DNA from: Desulfovibrio sp. ZJ369 | Lineage (GTDB): Bacteria; Desulfobacterota; Desulfovibrionia; Desulfovibrionales; Desulfovibrionaceae | Direction of reading: 5' to 3' | NCBI RefSeq assembly: GCF_011039085.1 | Contig: NZ_JAAKEI010000003.1 | Span: forward strand, 62,001 to 126,000 | DNA length: 64,000 nt | Part shown: positions 27,184 to 35,721 of the stretch, one piece after another | Position numbering within the stretch: the stretch's first letter is position 1 | Layout of the letters: every line of letters begins with the position of its first letter | The notes under the pieces: model-generated | The model's input: the letters and a program-made list of their open reading frames with translations, nothing else | Database searches by the model: none | Told to the model about the DNA's origin: nothing | Position numbers and translations under genes: made by a program

Positions 27184-28128
27184 ATGAACTCGGTGCATGA
27201 GTTTCTCCGCGCCAATCCTCTGCTGCAAACCGGTCTGGACGTACTGGGGATTGTCATTCCGCTGGCCATGCTCCTGGCTTTTGCCGGCATGGGCTTTATG
27301 TCCGCCACAGCCAAAATTCTGTCCCATACGCGTGGACGATCCTCATATGACAAATGCGCCCGCCAGCTTGCTGCCCTGGGCCTCATTCTGGGCTGGCTGT
27401 TGCTGATCGGCGGCCGTATCTGGCTTTTTTTCACCCAGGAAGGCTACACCCCGGACTCTCTGCCGGGTTTCATGGTGGAGATGACCTGGATCCTGCTGGG
27501 GGTGGGAGTTCTGATCGGCAGCCTCTACCATGCGCTTTGGAAACCCTTGGCCACTATGCCCGTTCTGCATGTGACCCTGGGCATTTTGAGCGGGGTGCAG
27601 GGCAGCGCGGCAGTGGTGGCGGCTCTGGCCTCAGCCCGCTTTTTGACGGCGCTTGCGCAGCCTGACGCCGCAACCATGACCCTGGGCGATCTTTTTCGGC
27701 CGGAATGGGGCTCCCCCTTCTGGAGCGCGTTATGCTATACGCCGCTGCTGATTCTGGCCATGCCTGCGGCCTTCGGCGCGCTGTGGCTCCCTCTGCGGCG
27801 CGCCCACGACGATTTCGGCAGGGATCATTACAATACCATGATCCCTTGGTGCGCGGCCTGGGCCCGCAATGCCTGGGGTCTGTTCTGGCTTCTGCTGCTC
27901 ATATCCAGCGGCATGCAGATCGCCCAGCACTGGCAGGCTGGAGTTTTCACAATGCAGGACGCGATTATCCAGACCTCCCGCCTGCTGCTCTGGCTGATTC
28001 CGGCTCTGCTCTGGACGCTGGTCTGCCACAGCGCCATAGCCCTCCGTCACAAGTTGACATTGCTGGCGGCGCTGGTGATCAGCATTACCTTCATGCTGCC
28101 CTATTATCTGGAAGCCACGGCCATGTAG
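27184..28128 (+). CDS. Multi-pass membrane protein of unknown function
   Basis: About 314 residues from ATG 27184, with roughly eight hydrophobic helices (for example IVIPLAMLLAFAGMGF, LGLILGWLLLIGGRIWLFF, LFWLLLLISSGMQIAQHW). Several His and Arg residues lie in or beside helices (SLYHALW, AIALRHKL), which could suit a haem or quinone site, but no known quinol-oxidase signature is present. The ribosome site is weak (AAGGCGG). The TAG stop codon is contributed by the outer end of a family B repeat that begins there. No assigned family; conserved membrane protein is as far as I can go. Confidence 0.65.
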   Translation: MNSVHEFLRANPLLQTGLDVLGIVIPLAMLLAFAGMGFMSATAKILSHTRGRSSYDKCARQLAALGLILGWLLLIGGRIWLFFTQEGYTPDSLPGFMVEMTWILLGVGVLIGSLYHALWKPLATMPVLHVTLGILSGVQGSAAVVAALASARFLTALAQPDAATMTLGDLFRPEWGSPFWSALCYTPLLILAMPAAFGALWLPLRRAHDDFGRDHYNTMIPWCAAWARNAWGLFWLLLLISSGMQIAQHWQAGVFTMQDAIIQTSRLLLWLIPALLWTLVCHSAIALRHKLTLLAALVISITFMLPYYLEATAM

Positions 28129-28275
28129 AACGTTTTGCTAATGAAATTAGCTAAACGCTCTGGCGACAGCGTTAGCTGGCGCCCGCGCCGAATGAGCGTC
28201 CAGACCGCGTTCTGGACGCGAAATGATGGCAGCGCAGTGATTGAAAATGGATATTTTCAATCAAAGAATGCTCTA
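28126..28275 (+). repeat. Family B intergenic repeat, copy 1 (150 bp)
   Basis: This element starts at TAGAACGTTTTGC and ends at AATGCTCTA. It matches the reverse complement of 54113-54262 at about 145 of 150 positions. It is a chain of hairpins: TTTTGCTAAT-GAA-ATTAGC(T)AAA, GCGTCCAGA-CCGCG-TTCTGGACGC and TTGAAAAT-GGAT-ATTTTCAA. The ends share TAGAGC/GCTCTA with family A. It encodes no protein, and its first three bases are the stop codon of the preceding membrane-protein gene. Confidence 0.85.
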
Positions 28276-28396
28276 GGGTCCGCGTCACGCATACAGACGC
28301 ACAGCCCGGCATCTGAATGAGCGGAGAAGACGCTGCGACGCGCAGCGCGCAGCCGCTCTGCCTGCGCGGGCCCTGGGCGCGAAGGCTTACCAAGGC

Positions 28397-29665
28397 TTAC
28401 CGCTGCAAATATTGCCTGCGCCATTCGTCCAGAAAAAGCAGACTTGTTTCCAGATCGCTGAGCGCGCCGCTCTGCTGGCGCAAGCGCGCCAGCACGTCCT
28501 CAAAGGAGGCATGCGGCCCCAGGCCCAGTTTTCGGGCCAGTTGCGCCAGCTCCGCCTGCAGTTCCACAGGCAGTTCCGGCAGGGGCGCTTTTTCCGGGCC
28601 GCTTTCCTGCCAGGGGCCCAGGCTTTGTTCACAGTATTCCAGCAAGGCGGCCATGCGCCGCGCATAAGTGTGCTCCCGCACAACCCGCGCCTGGCCGCGC
28701 GCGGCGTAGGCCGCGCGCTCCTCAGGCCGGGCAAGAAAATAGTCGATTTTTTCGTAAAATTCTTCCAGGCTGGCAAAGGTGGCCAGTTCATCCGGGGCAA
28801 ACAATTCGGGCAGCAGCGTGCGCTCGTCCACCAGTTGAAAGGCGCGCATGGCGGCCAGCTCAAAGGTGCGCGGATTGACGAAATCCCCGTGGCTGACCAG
28901 ATCGTTGGTCTGCAAACTGGAATGCAGGTTAAGGTTGACCCGCGTGGCGTTATAAATTTTGACGCTTTCCTCTTCGCCAATGCGCGCGCCCTGGCGCTGG
29001 ACGTGACCAGCCAGAAGGCTTTCCCCTTCCCAGTCCGATCCCCAGATTTTGAAATCGCGGCCGGCCAGCCGCCGGAAGGCCAGCCGCCGGTTGGGATAGC
29101 CGGCCCCGAGAAAGCCGATGTCCGCCCCGTATTCACGTTGCTCGGCCGGGCTGAGCGCAAGCGGTTTGTGGAAGTCGGGCAGGGCCGCCAGGGGCAGATA
29201 CAAGGAGCGGACGCCCAGCGCCGCCAGTTCCGAAAGAAAGGGTTCTTTCTGAATCACCGCGAAAACATCGTAAAGCGGCGCATAGGCTCGCCAGTAAGTG
29301 AACAGGCGGTAATCTTCCACAAACCACATGGCCGTGCGCACGCCGCTGCGCTGCAGACGCTGCAGCAGGCTGCGGCTGACCGGAGCCTGGGCCAGCGCCA
29401 GCATCAGATGCGGCTCCACGGACTCAACCTGGGCCCAGATGGCCTGAGAAAGCACTTGCAAAAAAGAATGTTCCAGTTGCGCGGCCCGGTTCGGCGTGAG
29501 CGCCAGGCCTTGCAGGCCGGTAAATGCCGGATACATCAGCGGCGACTCAAAGACATGCGCGGTGTGGCCGAGCTCACGCAGCGCAGCCGCGCAATACCGG
29601 CCAATGGGCAAGGAACCGCCGTACATGGGCAGAATCACCAGAATACGCAGGGGCGCAACAGCCAT
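28397..29665 (-). CDS. CgeB-type glycosyltransferase (second pair)
   Basis: 422 residues from ATG 29665, preceded by GGGAGGT. The N-terminal Rossmann part (LRILVILPMYGGSLPIGRY) and the C-terminal sugar-nucleotide segment (SHGDFVNPRTFELAAMRAFQ, then LLPELFAPDELATFASLEEF) mark a CgeB/GT-B glycosyltransferase related in type to the protein at 1816-3657 but shorter. The start overlaps the GT9 stop by one base (TGATG), so the two are coupled. A C-terminal helical extension of about 80 residues is of unknown use. Substrate unknown; glycosylation of a surface structure is likely. Confidence 0.78.
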   Translation of the reverse strand: MAVAPLRILVILPMYGGSLPIGRYCAAALRELGHTAHVFESPLMYPAFTGLQGLALTPNRAAQLEHSFLQVLSQAIWAQVESVEPHLMLALAQAPVSRSLLQRLQRSGVRTAMWFVEDYRLFTYWRAYAPLYDVFAVIQKEPFLSELAALGVRSLYLPLAALPDFHKPLALSPAEQREYGADIGFLGAGYPNRRLAFRRLAGRDFKIWGSDWEGESLLAGHVQRQGARIGEEESVKIYNATRVNLNLHSSLQTNDLVSHGDFVNPRTFELAAMRAFQLVDERTLLPELFAPDELATFASLEEFYEKIDYFLARPEERAAYAARGQARVVREHTYARRMAALLEYCEQSLGPWQESGPEKAPLPELPVELQAELAQLARKLGLGPHASFEDVLARLRQQSGALSDLETSLLFLDEWRRQYLQR

Positions 29666-30939
29666 CAGCAATACCTCCCGGGCGGCAGCATCCAATCAAG
29701 GTCCTGGCACAGCCAGTCATCCGGAACCGCCGGAGCGGGTGCGCTTTCGGTCTGGAGCGCCGCAGCGTCGAAAACATCCCCCGCAGCTTTGGGCAGCCGC
29801 AAAAATTCAGTCAGCGCGGCACGCACGGCAGCCCGTTGCCGAGCCTGCGGATCCGACCCGGCTTGCAGACGCAAGACGCAGCCAAGCGCGTCCAGATCGC
29901 TCTGCCAGAGTTGCAGATCATCCGGCAAAGGCGCCTGCGAGCCTGTTTCGCCCCGCAGGCAGGTGGCCAGGGAGCGCAGGAGTTCCGATTGGCGAAAGGG
30001 AGCAAGACAGGCTGTCGCATGGGGGCAGGGAGCCGACTCCAGACAGGGAGCGCAGGCCCGCGCTGCCTGCCAGATAAAATGCCCCCGGCCGTAAGGCCCG
30101 GTTTCATGTGCGCTTGCCGAGGAGAGAAAAAAAGCCAGCACAGGCACGCCCAGATGAGCCGCCAGATGCATGATGCCCGTATCCGGGGTGATCAATGCGT
30201 CCAGGCCGCGCACGGCGTCCACAAGACCCGGCCAGTCGGTTTTTCCGCTGAGATCCCTTGTCCGTTCCTGGATTCGGAGCGGCAAGAGCCGCAAAAGCTT
30301 GCGGGCGGCGGCCTGTTCGGCTTTGGAGCCCAGCAGGCGGACGGGTGGCCCGTCCAGCGCCTTGAAGGCCGTTTCCAGCACTGCGGCCAGCACGGGAACC
30401 GGCAGGGAGCGGCGCGATTCGCGCCCGGCCAGAACCACCCCCAGACCTTGCCCGCCGGGCCGGGCCTGGGGATTGACCTGATCCGCCGCCACTGGGGAAT
30501 CTGCAAAATGAGCCCAGAAATCCACGAGATTGAGCGGCGAAACCGCGCGCCGCTCACTGAGGCGAAAGGCTTTGCGCGCCCAGGCGGAACGCAGGATGCC
30601 CCCCGGCGCGGGGCGGTAGCCGTGCACCAGTTCCGGCTCGAAGCAGCGGCAAAGAGCCGTCGTCATGCCGGAAAAGTTGCAGTTGTACACGGCCTGAAAG
30701 TCGGTTGCCTGCCACTGGGCCAGGATTTCCCTGTTGTGCTTGAGGGCCTGATATTGCGGCTGCGCGTGCAGATGCAGGGCGTGAATTTCAGCCGCCGGGT
30801 ACAACAGCCGGGCCAGGGGAGCGAGCCCCGCCTCAATGCCGAGATGGACCCGGCCACGGCTTTCCAGCGTGCGGATCAGGCGCTTGCTCTGCACAAGGTC
30901 GCCGAAGCGTGCCGCTTGCAAGACCAGAAAAGCAGCCAT
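29665..30939 (-). CDS. Glycosyltransferase family 9 (second pair)
   Basis: 424 residues. LQAARFGDLVQSKRLIRTL at the N-terminus and TPDTGIMHLAAHLGVPVLAF near residue 250 identify a GT9 heptosyltransferase-like enzyme. As in the protein at 3654-5081, a cysteine cluster (CAPCLESAPCPHATAC) follows the second domain motif. It is the first gene of a two-gene operon with the CgeB-type enzyme. The acceptor could be LPS or a protein; the sequence does not decide. Confidence 0.8.
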   Translation of the reverse strand: MAAFLVLQAARFGDLVQSKRLIRTLESRGRVHLGIEAGLAPLARLLYPAAEIHALHLHAQPQYQALKHNREILAQWQATDFQAVYNCNFSGMTTALCRCFEPELVHGYRPAPGGILRSAWARKAFRLSERRAVSPLNLVDFWAHFADSPVAADQVNPQARPGGQGLGVVLAGRESRRSLPVPVLAAVLETAFKALDGPPVRLLGSKAEQAAARKLLRLLPLRIQERTRDLSGKTDWPGLVDAVRGLDALITPDTGIMHLAAHLGVPVLAFFLSSASAHETGPYGRGHFIWQAARACAPCLESAPCPHATACLAPFRQSELLRSLATCLRGETGSQAPLPDDLQLWQSDLDALGCVLRLQAGSDPQARQRAAVRAALTEFLRLPKAAGDVFDAAALQTESAPAPAVPDDWLCQDLDWMLPPGRYC

Positions 30940-31277
30940 CAGCCATCCTTAACAGATAGATATTTTCTCCGGCACAGGCCGGGCGTCGGCAGGAGAAATT
31001 CGCGGCAGTGTGCAGAGAACTCCCGGCGGGGCTGCCTCCGGTCGCTTGCGCTCACTCACGGCGGCTGCGCCGCCACATCCTCCGGGCGTTGCCCTGTTTT
31101 TTTTGCATGTGGACGCCAGCCCTGGCCCGGGACGGCGGCCAGAGAGAAAATCTAGCGCATTCATCCGCCTGAGGCAAGCCGCGCGCCCTTTGCAAAACGC
31201 CGCTCTTTGTATATTCTTTTCCTTCCCTGCATGTTCGCCGTGCCCTGCTGCCGCGGCTGAAAGGCAAAGGCCGGATT
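30940..31277. other. 338-base structured region before the siroheme gene
   Basis: This divergent gap contains several short hairpins on the plus strand: TTTCTCC...GGAGAAA at about 30963-30997, GGCGGC-TGC-GCCGCC at 31060-31074, and GGGC-GTT-GCCC followed by eight T residues (31084-31104). TATATT at 31210-31215 could be a -10 box for the tetrapyrrole operon, but its -35 is poor. No protein-coding gene is supported. Confidence 0.4.
31083..31104 (+). terminator. Possible terminator or attenuator ahead of the tetrapyrrole operon
   Basis: A short GC stem (CGGGC-GTT-GCCC) followed by TG and eight T residues, preceded by a six-base-pair GGCGGC/GCCGCC hairpin. It points toward the siroheme gene and lies 174 bases before it, with no gene upstream on the same strand in the last 3 kb. 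Confidence 0.4.
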
Positions 31278-31982
31278 ATGAATGCACTACATGCCAGCGC
31301 GCCGCTCTACCCTCTTTTTCTCTCGCTGGAGGGCAAACACTGTTTGCTGGCGGGCCTGGGTGAAGTGGGCCGCCGTAAACTCTCTGGCCTGCTGTGCTGC
31401 GCGCCCGCCTCGGTGCTCGTGCTGGACACGGCGGCAGCGGCAGCCACGTCCCCGGACGCCGTTCCCCTGCTGGCGCATGAGCATGTGCGGTTTGAAAAAC
31501 GCGCCTGCACGCCGGAAGATGTGCAGGGCCGCGCACTGGTTTTTGCCGCCACCGGCGATGCGCGGGAGAATGCCCGGATTGCCGCCTGGTGCCGCGAGGC
31601 TGCCGTGCCGTGCAATTGCGTCAGCGCGCCGGAGCTGGGTTCTTTTCTGGTCCCTGCCGTTGCCCGGCATGGGGATCTGGCGGTCGCGCTTTCCACCGGC
31701 GGAGCCAGCCCGGCACTGGCCCGGCGCTGGCGCAGCGAGCTTGAGCTCTGGCTTGCGCCGCGGGCCCGCATGGCCTGCCTGATGGGCCGTCTGCGGCCGC
31801 TGGTTCTTGCCTTGCACCTTGAGACAGGGCAGAATGCGCAATTGTTCCGCAGAGTGGCGGCATCGCCCTTGCAGCAATGGCTGGGCGAGGGTGATTTTCA
31901 ACGCTGCCGCCAGTGGCTTCTGGCGGAATTGCCGCCGGTTTTGCATACACATCTAGCGGAGTTGCTTGATGATCTCCCCTGA
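31278..31982 (+). CDS. Precorrin-2 dehydrogenase / siroheme synthase N-terminal type
   Basis: 234 residues. The NAD-binding motif GLGEVGRRKLSGLL, the LVFAATGD segment and AVPCNCVSAPELGSFLVPA match the Met8p/CysG N-terminal family, which oxidises precorrin-2 to sirohydrochlorin and may chelate iron. There is no uroporphyrinogen methyltransferase domain. Siroheme is the cofactor of dissimilatory sulfite reductase and, in these bacteria, a heme precursor, so its place next to hemA fits. It overlaps the next gene by 14 bp. Confidence 0.88.
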   Translation: MNALHASAPLYPLFLSLEGKHCLLAGLGEVGRRKLSGLLCCAPASVLVLDTAAAAATSPDAVPLLAHEHVRFEKRACTPEDVQGRALVFAATGDARENARIAAWCREAAVPCNCVSAPELGSFLVPAVARHGDLAVALSTGGASPALARRWRSELELWLAPRARMACLMGRLRPLVLALHLETGQNAQLFRRVAASPLQQWLGEGDFQRCRQWLLAELPPVLHTHLAELLDDLP

Positions 31983-32796
31983 AGTCTCCACCCTGGTCAC
32001 CCTGATCCTGTATGCTTTGGCAAGCATTGCGGGCATTGCGGGCATGGTGGCGCGCAGCCTTTTCTGGCGGCGTCTGGGCTGCTGGCTGGCGCTGGCCGGT
32101 TTTGCCTGCCAGACCCTGATGCTGGCCCTGGGTTTTCATACCGCCTTGCCCGGCGGCCTGAGCCTTGGCGCGTATCTGCAGATGCTGGCCTGGTTTGTGC
32201 TGCTCTGCGGCCTGGCTGTCTGGTTCAAAATGCGCCAGGAAACGGCGCTGCTCTTTGCCGCGCCCCTTGGATTAATACTCTTTGCCATGTCCGGCCCGTA
32301 TCTGAGCGCCCTGATTCATGTGCCGCCCTCGCTGAAAGCGCCCTTTTACGCCCTGCACATCGGCGCGCTCTTTCTGAGCCTGGGGCTGACCGCGCTTGCC
32401 TTTGCCGCCGGGGCCCTGTTTCTTTTTCTGGAAGGCAGGATCAAAAGCAAACAGCGCATGCGCGGTTTCTGGCAAGACATGCCCGCGCTCTCCATCCTGG
32501 ATAAAATCAACGCCTTCACCACCCTGACGGCCTTTCCGCTCTATACCCTGGGCATTGTTGCCGGGCTGATCTGGGCCAAGCCCGTGTTTGGGGCCACGGT
32601 CACGGGCGATCCCAAGGAAGTTGTCAGCATCGTGGTCTGGCTGCTTTTTGCCGTGCTCTTTCACAATCGTCTGGCGAACGGCTGGAAGGGCCGCAAGCCC
32701 GCGCGCCTGGCTGTGTTCATCTTTGTGCTCTGTCTTTTCTCGATAATTGTGGTGAATACCTTTATGGTCACGCACCACGCCTTCATCCGCCGTTAA
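31969..32796 (+). CDS. CcsA/HemX-like cytochrome c assembly family membrane protein
   Basis: 275 residues from ATG 31969, with GGAG seven bases upstream. It has about eight membrane helices and the region around HIGALFLSLGLTALAFAAGALF and FPLYTLGIVAGLIWA typical of the CcsA/ResC/HemX family. Conserved His residues at HIGALF, near LFHNRL and HHAFIRR could bind haem. The family has heme-handling members (CcsA) and HemX, which affects HemA levels; position directly before hemA favours a HemX-like role, but this is inference. Confidence 0.82.
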   Translation: MISPEVSTLVTLILYALASIAGIAGMVARSLFWRRLGCWLALAGFACQTLMLALGFHTALPGGLSLGAYLQMLAWFVLLCGLAVWFKMRQETALLFAAPLGLILFAMSGPYLSALIHVPPSLKAPFYALHIGALFLSLGLTALAFAAGALFLFLEGRIKSKQRMRGFWQDMPALSILDKINAFTTLTAFPLYTLGIVAGLIWAKPVFGATVTGDPKEVVSIVVWLLFAVLFHNRLANGWKGRKPARLAVFIFVLCLFSIIVVNTFMVTHHAFIRR

Positions 32797-32808
32797 GCAG
32801 GCTGGGCT

Positions 32809-34101
32809 ATGGACTGCGACATTTTTCTTGTGGGCCTCAATCACCGCACTGCCGGAGTGGACGTGCGCGAGCGTTTTGCCCTGACCAATTACTGCGACCA
32901 GGAGCACTGGGCATTGCCCTGCGCCGGCGCCGTGAACGAGGCCATGATTCTTTCCACCTGCAATCGCGTTGAGCTGCTTGCCGCGGGCACGGGCGACGTG
33001 TCCGGCCAGATGCTTGACTGCTGGGCCAGGGCGCGCGACGCCGACGCCCGGGAACTCGCGCCCTACGTTTACATTCACAAAAATCTGGAAGCCGTGCGCC
33101 ACCTTTTTTCCGTGGCCTCCAGCCTGGACTCCATGGTCCTGGGCGAGCCGCAGATTCTGGGGCAGTTGAAGACCGCCTACCGCAAGGCGGTGGACTGCCG
33201 CGCCACCGGCCTGATTCTCAACCGTCTGCTGCACAAGGCCTTTTCAGTGGCCAAGCGGGTCCGCACCGAGACGGCCGTGGCCTCCAGCGCCGTTTCCATC
33301 AGTTATGCGGCCGTGGAGCTCGCCAAGCGCATCTTCGGGGACATGCATCCCCACAAGGCCCTGCTGGTGGGCGCCGGGGAAATGGCCGAACTGGCGGCCA
33401 CGCATCTTTTGCAGGCGGGCATTGACGAAATTCTGGTGGCCAACCGCACCCTGGCCCGGGGTGAAGAGCTGGCCGCGCAGTTCCGCGGCCGCGCCGTGGC
33501 CTTTGAGCGCTTGACGGAGCATCTGACCGAGGTCGACATCATTATCACCTCCACGGGCTCGCCCGAACCGATCATCCGGGCCAGGGACATCCGGGCCGTG
33601 CTCAGGGCGCGTAAAAACCGGCCCATGTTTTTCATCGACATTGCAGTGCCCCGCGATATTGATCCCGATGTCAACGGCCTGGACAACGTCTATCTTTACG
33701 ACATTGACGATCTTAAAGAAGTTGTTGAAGAAAATCTGGCCAATCGCCGCGACGAGGCGGCCAAAGCCGTGGAAATCGTTAACGAGGAAGTGGATTTCTT
33801 TGCGCAATGGCTCAACAGCCTGGACGCGCAGCCCACCATCGTCGACTTGATCCGGCGCGGCGAGCGCATGGCCCAGGAAGAGCTGGCCCGCACCCTCAAA
33901 CGCTTGGGGCCGCTGAGCGATGAACAGCGTGAAGCGCTGTCGGCCATGACCAACGCTCTGGTCCGGAAGATGAACCATGACCCGATCATGTTTCTGAAAG
34001 GCGGCGGCATGGCCCAGGAAGGCAGCGCGCCGCGCATCAGCATTGTGCGGCGGATTTTCAATCTGGACAAGACAAGCGGCGCCTGTGGCAGGAAAAGCTG
34101 A
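32809..34101 (+). CDS. hemA: Glutamyl-tRNA reductase
   Basis: 430 residues. GLNHRTAGVDVRE at the N-terminus and the catalytic STCNRVEL (Cys51) are diagnostic. The NADPH-binding part (LLVGAGEMAELAATHLL) and the C-terminal dimerisation helices follow. It reduces glutamyl-tRNA to glutamate-1-semialdehyde, the first committed step of the C5 tetrapyrrole route. It starts 12 bases after the CcsA-like gene and its stop overlaps the next start by one base. Confidence 0.97.
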   Translation: MDCDIFLVGLNHRTAGVDVRERFALTNYCDQEHWALPCAGAVNEAMILSTCNRVELLAAGTGDVSGQMLDCWARARDADARELAPYVYIHKNLEAVRHLFSVASSLDSMVLGEPQILGQLKTAYRKAVDCRATGLILNRLLHKAFSVAKRVRTETAVASSAVSISYAAVELAKRIFGDMHPHKALLVGAGEMAELAATHLLQAGIDEILVANRTLARGEELAAQFRGRAVAFERLTEHLTEVDIIITSTGSPEPIIRARDIRAVLRARKNRPMFFIDIAVPRDIDPDVNGLDNVYLYDIDDLKEVVEENLANRRDEAAKAVEIVNEEVDFFAQWLNSLDAQPTIVDLIRRGERMAQEELARTLKRLGPLSDEQREALSAMTNALVRKMNHDPIMFLKGGGMAQEGSAPRISIVRRIFNLDKTSGACGRKS

Positions 34102-34436
34102 TGCGCTCCTATCTCATTGATGAACTGAACGCCGAGGATACTGCGCGGCTGGCCCGTACACTTCAGGATATGGGCCTGGGCGCGGGCATGGAAGGCCTTT
34201 TCTGGCTTCCCGTGCCGCTGGAGCTCTTATCTCCCGTGCAGCGCGAGCATGCACAAGACTGCGGCCCGTATGTCATGGGCCTGGAAGTCGAGGAGCACGG
34301 CGTGCGCCTGGAACTGCTGGTGCGGGCCCGCGGCCGCCTGCGCTGCGAATGTGTGCACTATGCATCATCCCCCTTGCGGGAGCATATGCAGGCCTATCTG
34401 GATCAGCTTTTGTGCGATCTGAATGTCACGGCCTGA
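34101..34436 (+). CDS. Conserved hypothetical protein in the hemA operon
   Basis: 111 residues starting at the ATG that overlaps the hemA stop (TGATG), implying coupled translation. The sequence is alpha/beta in appearance with no cysteine motif, signal peptide or membrane span (MRSYLIDELNAEDTARL, then YVMGLEVEEHGVRLELLVRA). No recognised domain. Coupling to hemA suggests a tetrapyrrole or tRNA-linked role, but nothing in the protein shows one. Confidence 0.75.
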   Translation: MRSYLIDELNAEDTARLARTLQDMGLGAGMEGLFWLPVPLELLSPVQREHAQDCGPYVMGLEVEEHGVRLELLVRARGRLRCECVHYASSPLREHMQAYLDQLLCDLNVTA

Positions 34437-34451
34437 TCTCTTCCCCTTTCC

Positions 34452-35597
34452 ATGAAGTTTTTGCCTGATCTGCGCGCACTCACCCCGGCATCGGCCCGGC
34501 TTTGCCTGAATGTGGAGCGATTCTGGCTGCGCGATCTGGGCATGCCGCGCGGCCTGCGCCTGTTGCTGGCGCTTTCCGGAGGGGCTGATTCCACGGCGCT
34601 GGCCCTCATTCTGCGCATTTTGGCCCCGCGTCTCAGGCTGGATCTCCGCGCTCTGACCGTGAACCACGGCCTGCGGCCGGAAGCCGGGGAGGATGCCCGC
34701 TGGACCCTGCATTTTTGCGCGCAACTGGATATTGCCTGCGCACTGCGTGAGACGAATGTCGCGGCTCTGGCCGCGCAGGAACGTCTGAGCCTGGAAGAAG
34801 CCGCGCGCGCGCGGCGTTACGCCTTATTGGAAACAGCGCGAAAAGAGCAGGATGCCGATTTTGTAGTCACAGGGCATCACAACGGAGATCTGGCTGAAGA
34901 TATCCTGCTGCGCCTTGTGCGGGGCACAGGCTGGCCGGCGCTGGGCGGCATGACGGCCAGAGACGGGCAGCGGCGATTGCTGCGGCCCCTTCTTTTCACG
35001 CAGCCGGAAGATCTCAGAAATTTACTGCGCGAATGCGGCATCCGCTGGCGGGAAGATGCCAGCAACCGGGATTGCGTCTTTACCCGCAACTTCATGCGCC
35101 ATGCGGTTCTGCCCCGTTTGCGCGCAAAAAACCCGGCCCTGAATCGGACGCTGGCCGATCTTTGGCGTTTGGCGCAATGGGACAAAGAGTATTGGCAATC
35201 CACCCTGAGCGCGGCTCTTGCCGCCTGCCCCTGGCAGGAAGACAGCGCCGGCATCGTTCTGCCCCGGATGCTGCTGGCCGCCCTGCACCCGGCAGCCCGC
35301 CTGCGCCTGTACCTTGCGGCGCTGCGCCGACTTGCCTCAGGCCCTGAAGGCAGCCAAAGCCGCAGCAGCGGCCAGGCCAGAGCGCGAACCCTGCTCAAGC
35401 TCGACGAGGCTTTGCGTGAGGGACGCGGCAACACCCGCTTTCAATTGCCCGGCGGTGTGGAAGCCCGGCTGAAAAGCGGCGAAATCCGCTTTTTCAAGTA
35501 CGACAAAAGCAAAAAACAGCGCAAAAGAAGAGAACAGCCGCTGGAGCGGAGTAACCTTGAGATTGCCTTAGAGCAGATTACCTTTGACTTTTTATGA
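34452..35597 (+). CDS. tilS: tRNA(Ile)-lysidine synthase TilS
   Basis: 381 residues. The PP-loop ATPase motif SGGADS (residues 42-47) and the later VVTGHHNGDLAEDILLRL identify TilS, which converts C34 of tRNA-Ile(CAU) to lysidine. The C-terminal substrate-binding region is short and ends in a very basic segment (KYDKSKKQRKRREQ). The last nine residues (LEQITFDFL) and the stop codon are encoded by the inserted family A repeat, so the original terminus has been replaced. No strong ribosome site precedes the ATG. Confidence 0.93.
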   Translation: MKFLPDLRALTPASARLCLNVERFWLRDLGMPRGLRLLLALSGGADSTALALILRILAPRLRLDLRALTVNHGLRPEAGEDARWTLHFCAQLDIACALRETNVAALAAQERLSLEEAARARRYALLETARKEQDADFVVTGHHNGDLAEDILLRLVRGTGWPALGGMTARDGQRRLLRPLLFTQPEDLRNLLRECGIRWREDASNRDCVFTRNFMRHAVLPRLRAKNPALNRTLADLWRLAQWDKEYWQSTLSAALAACPWQEDSAGIVLPRMLLAALHPAARLRLYLAALRRLASGPEGSQSRSSGQARARTLLKLDEALREGRGNTRFQLPGGVEARLKSGEIRFFKYDKSKKQRKRREQPLERSNLEIALEQITFDFL

Positions 35598-35709
35598 AAG
35601 TCAAAGGTGGCATTCAGGCGAAAAACGCGGTTTTCGCCTGAATGTACGCCGCGTTGCGGCGGCTGCCGCTTTCGCGTCAGCAGAGCATTTTCAAAGTGAA
35701 AATGCTCTA
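35569..35709 (+). repeat. Family A intergenic repeat, copy 1 (141 bp)
   Basis: Runs from TAGAGCAGATTACC to AAAATGCTCTA and is identical to 43165-43305 except at two positions. It is a row of hairpins: CCTTTGACTTT-TTAT-GAAAGTCAAAGG, TTCAGGCGAAAA-ACGCGG-TTTTCGCCTGAA, GCCGC-GTT-GCGGC and AGAGCATTTTCA-AAG-TGAAAATGCTCT. Its first part overlaps the 3' end of tilS. No transposase is encoded. The ends resemble those of family B. Confidence 0.9.
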
Positions 35710-35721
35710 AGGCCACAAAGC

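Noticed and set aside
35569-35709. Family A repeat as a plain transcription terminator for tilS and dxs
   Set aside because: The near-identical 141-bp copy at 43165 between two same-strand genes, and the shared ends with family B, point to a dispersed element.
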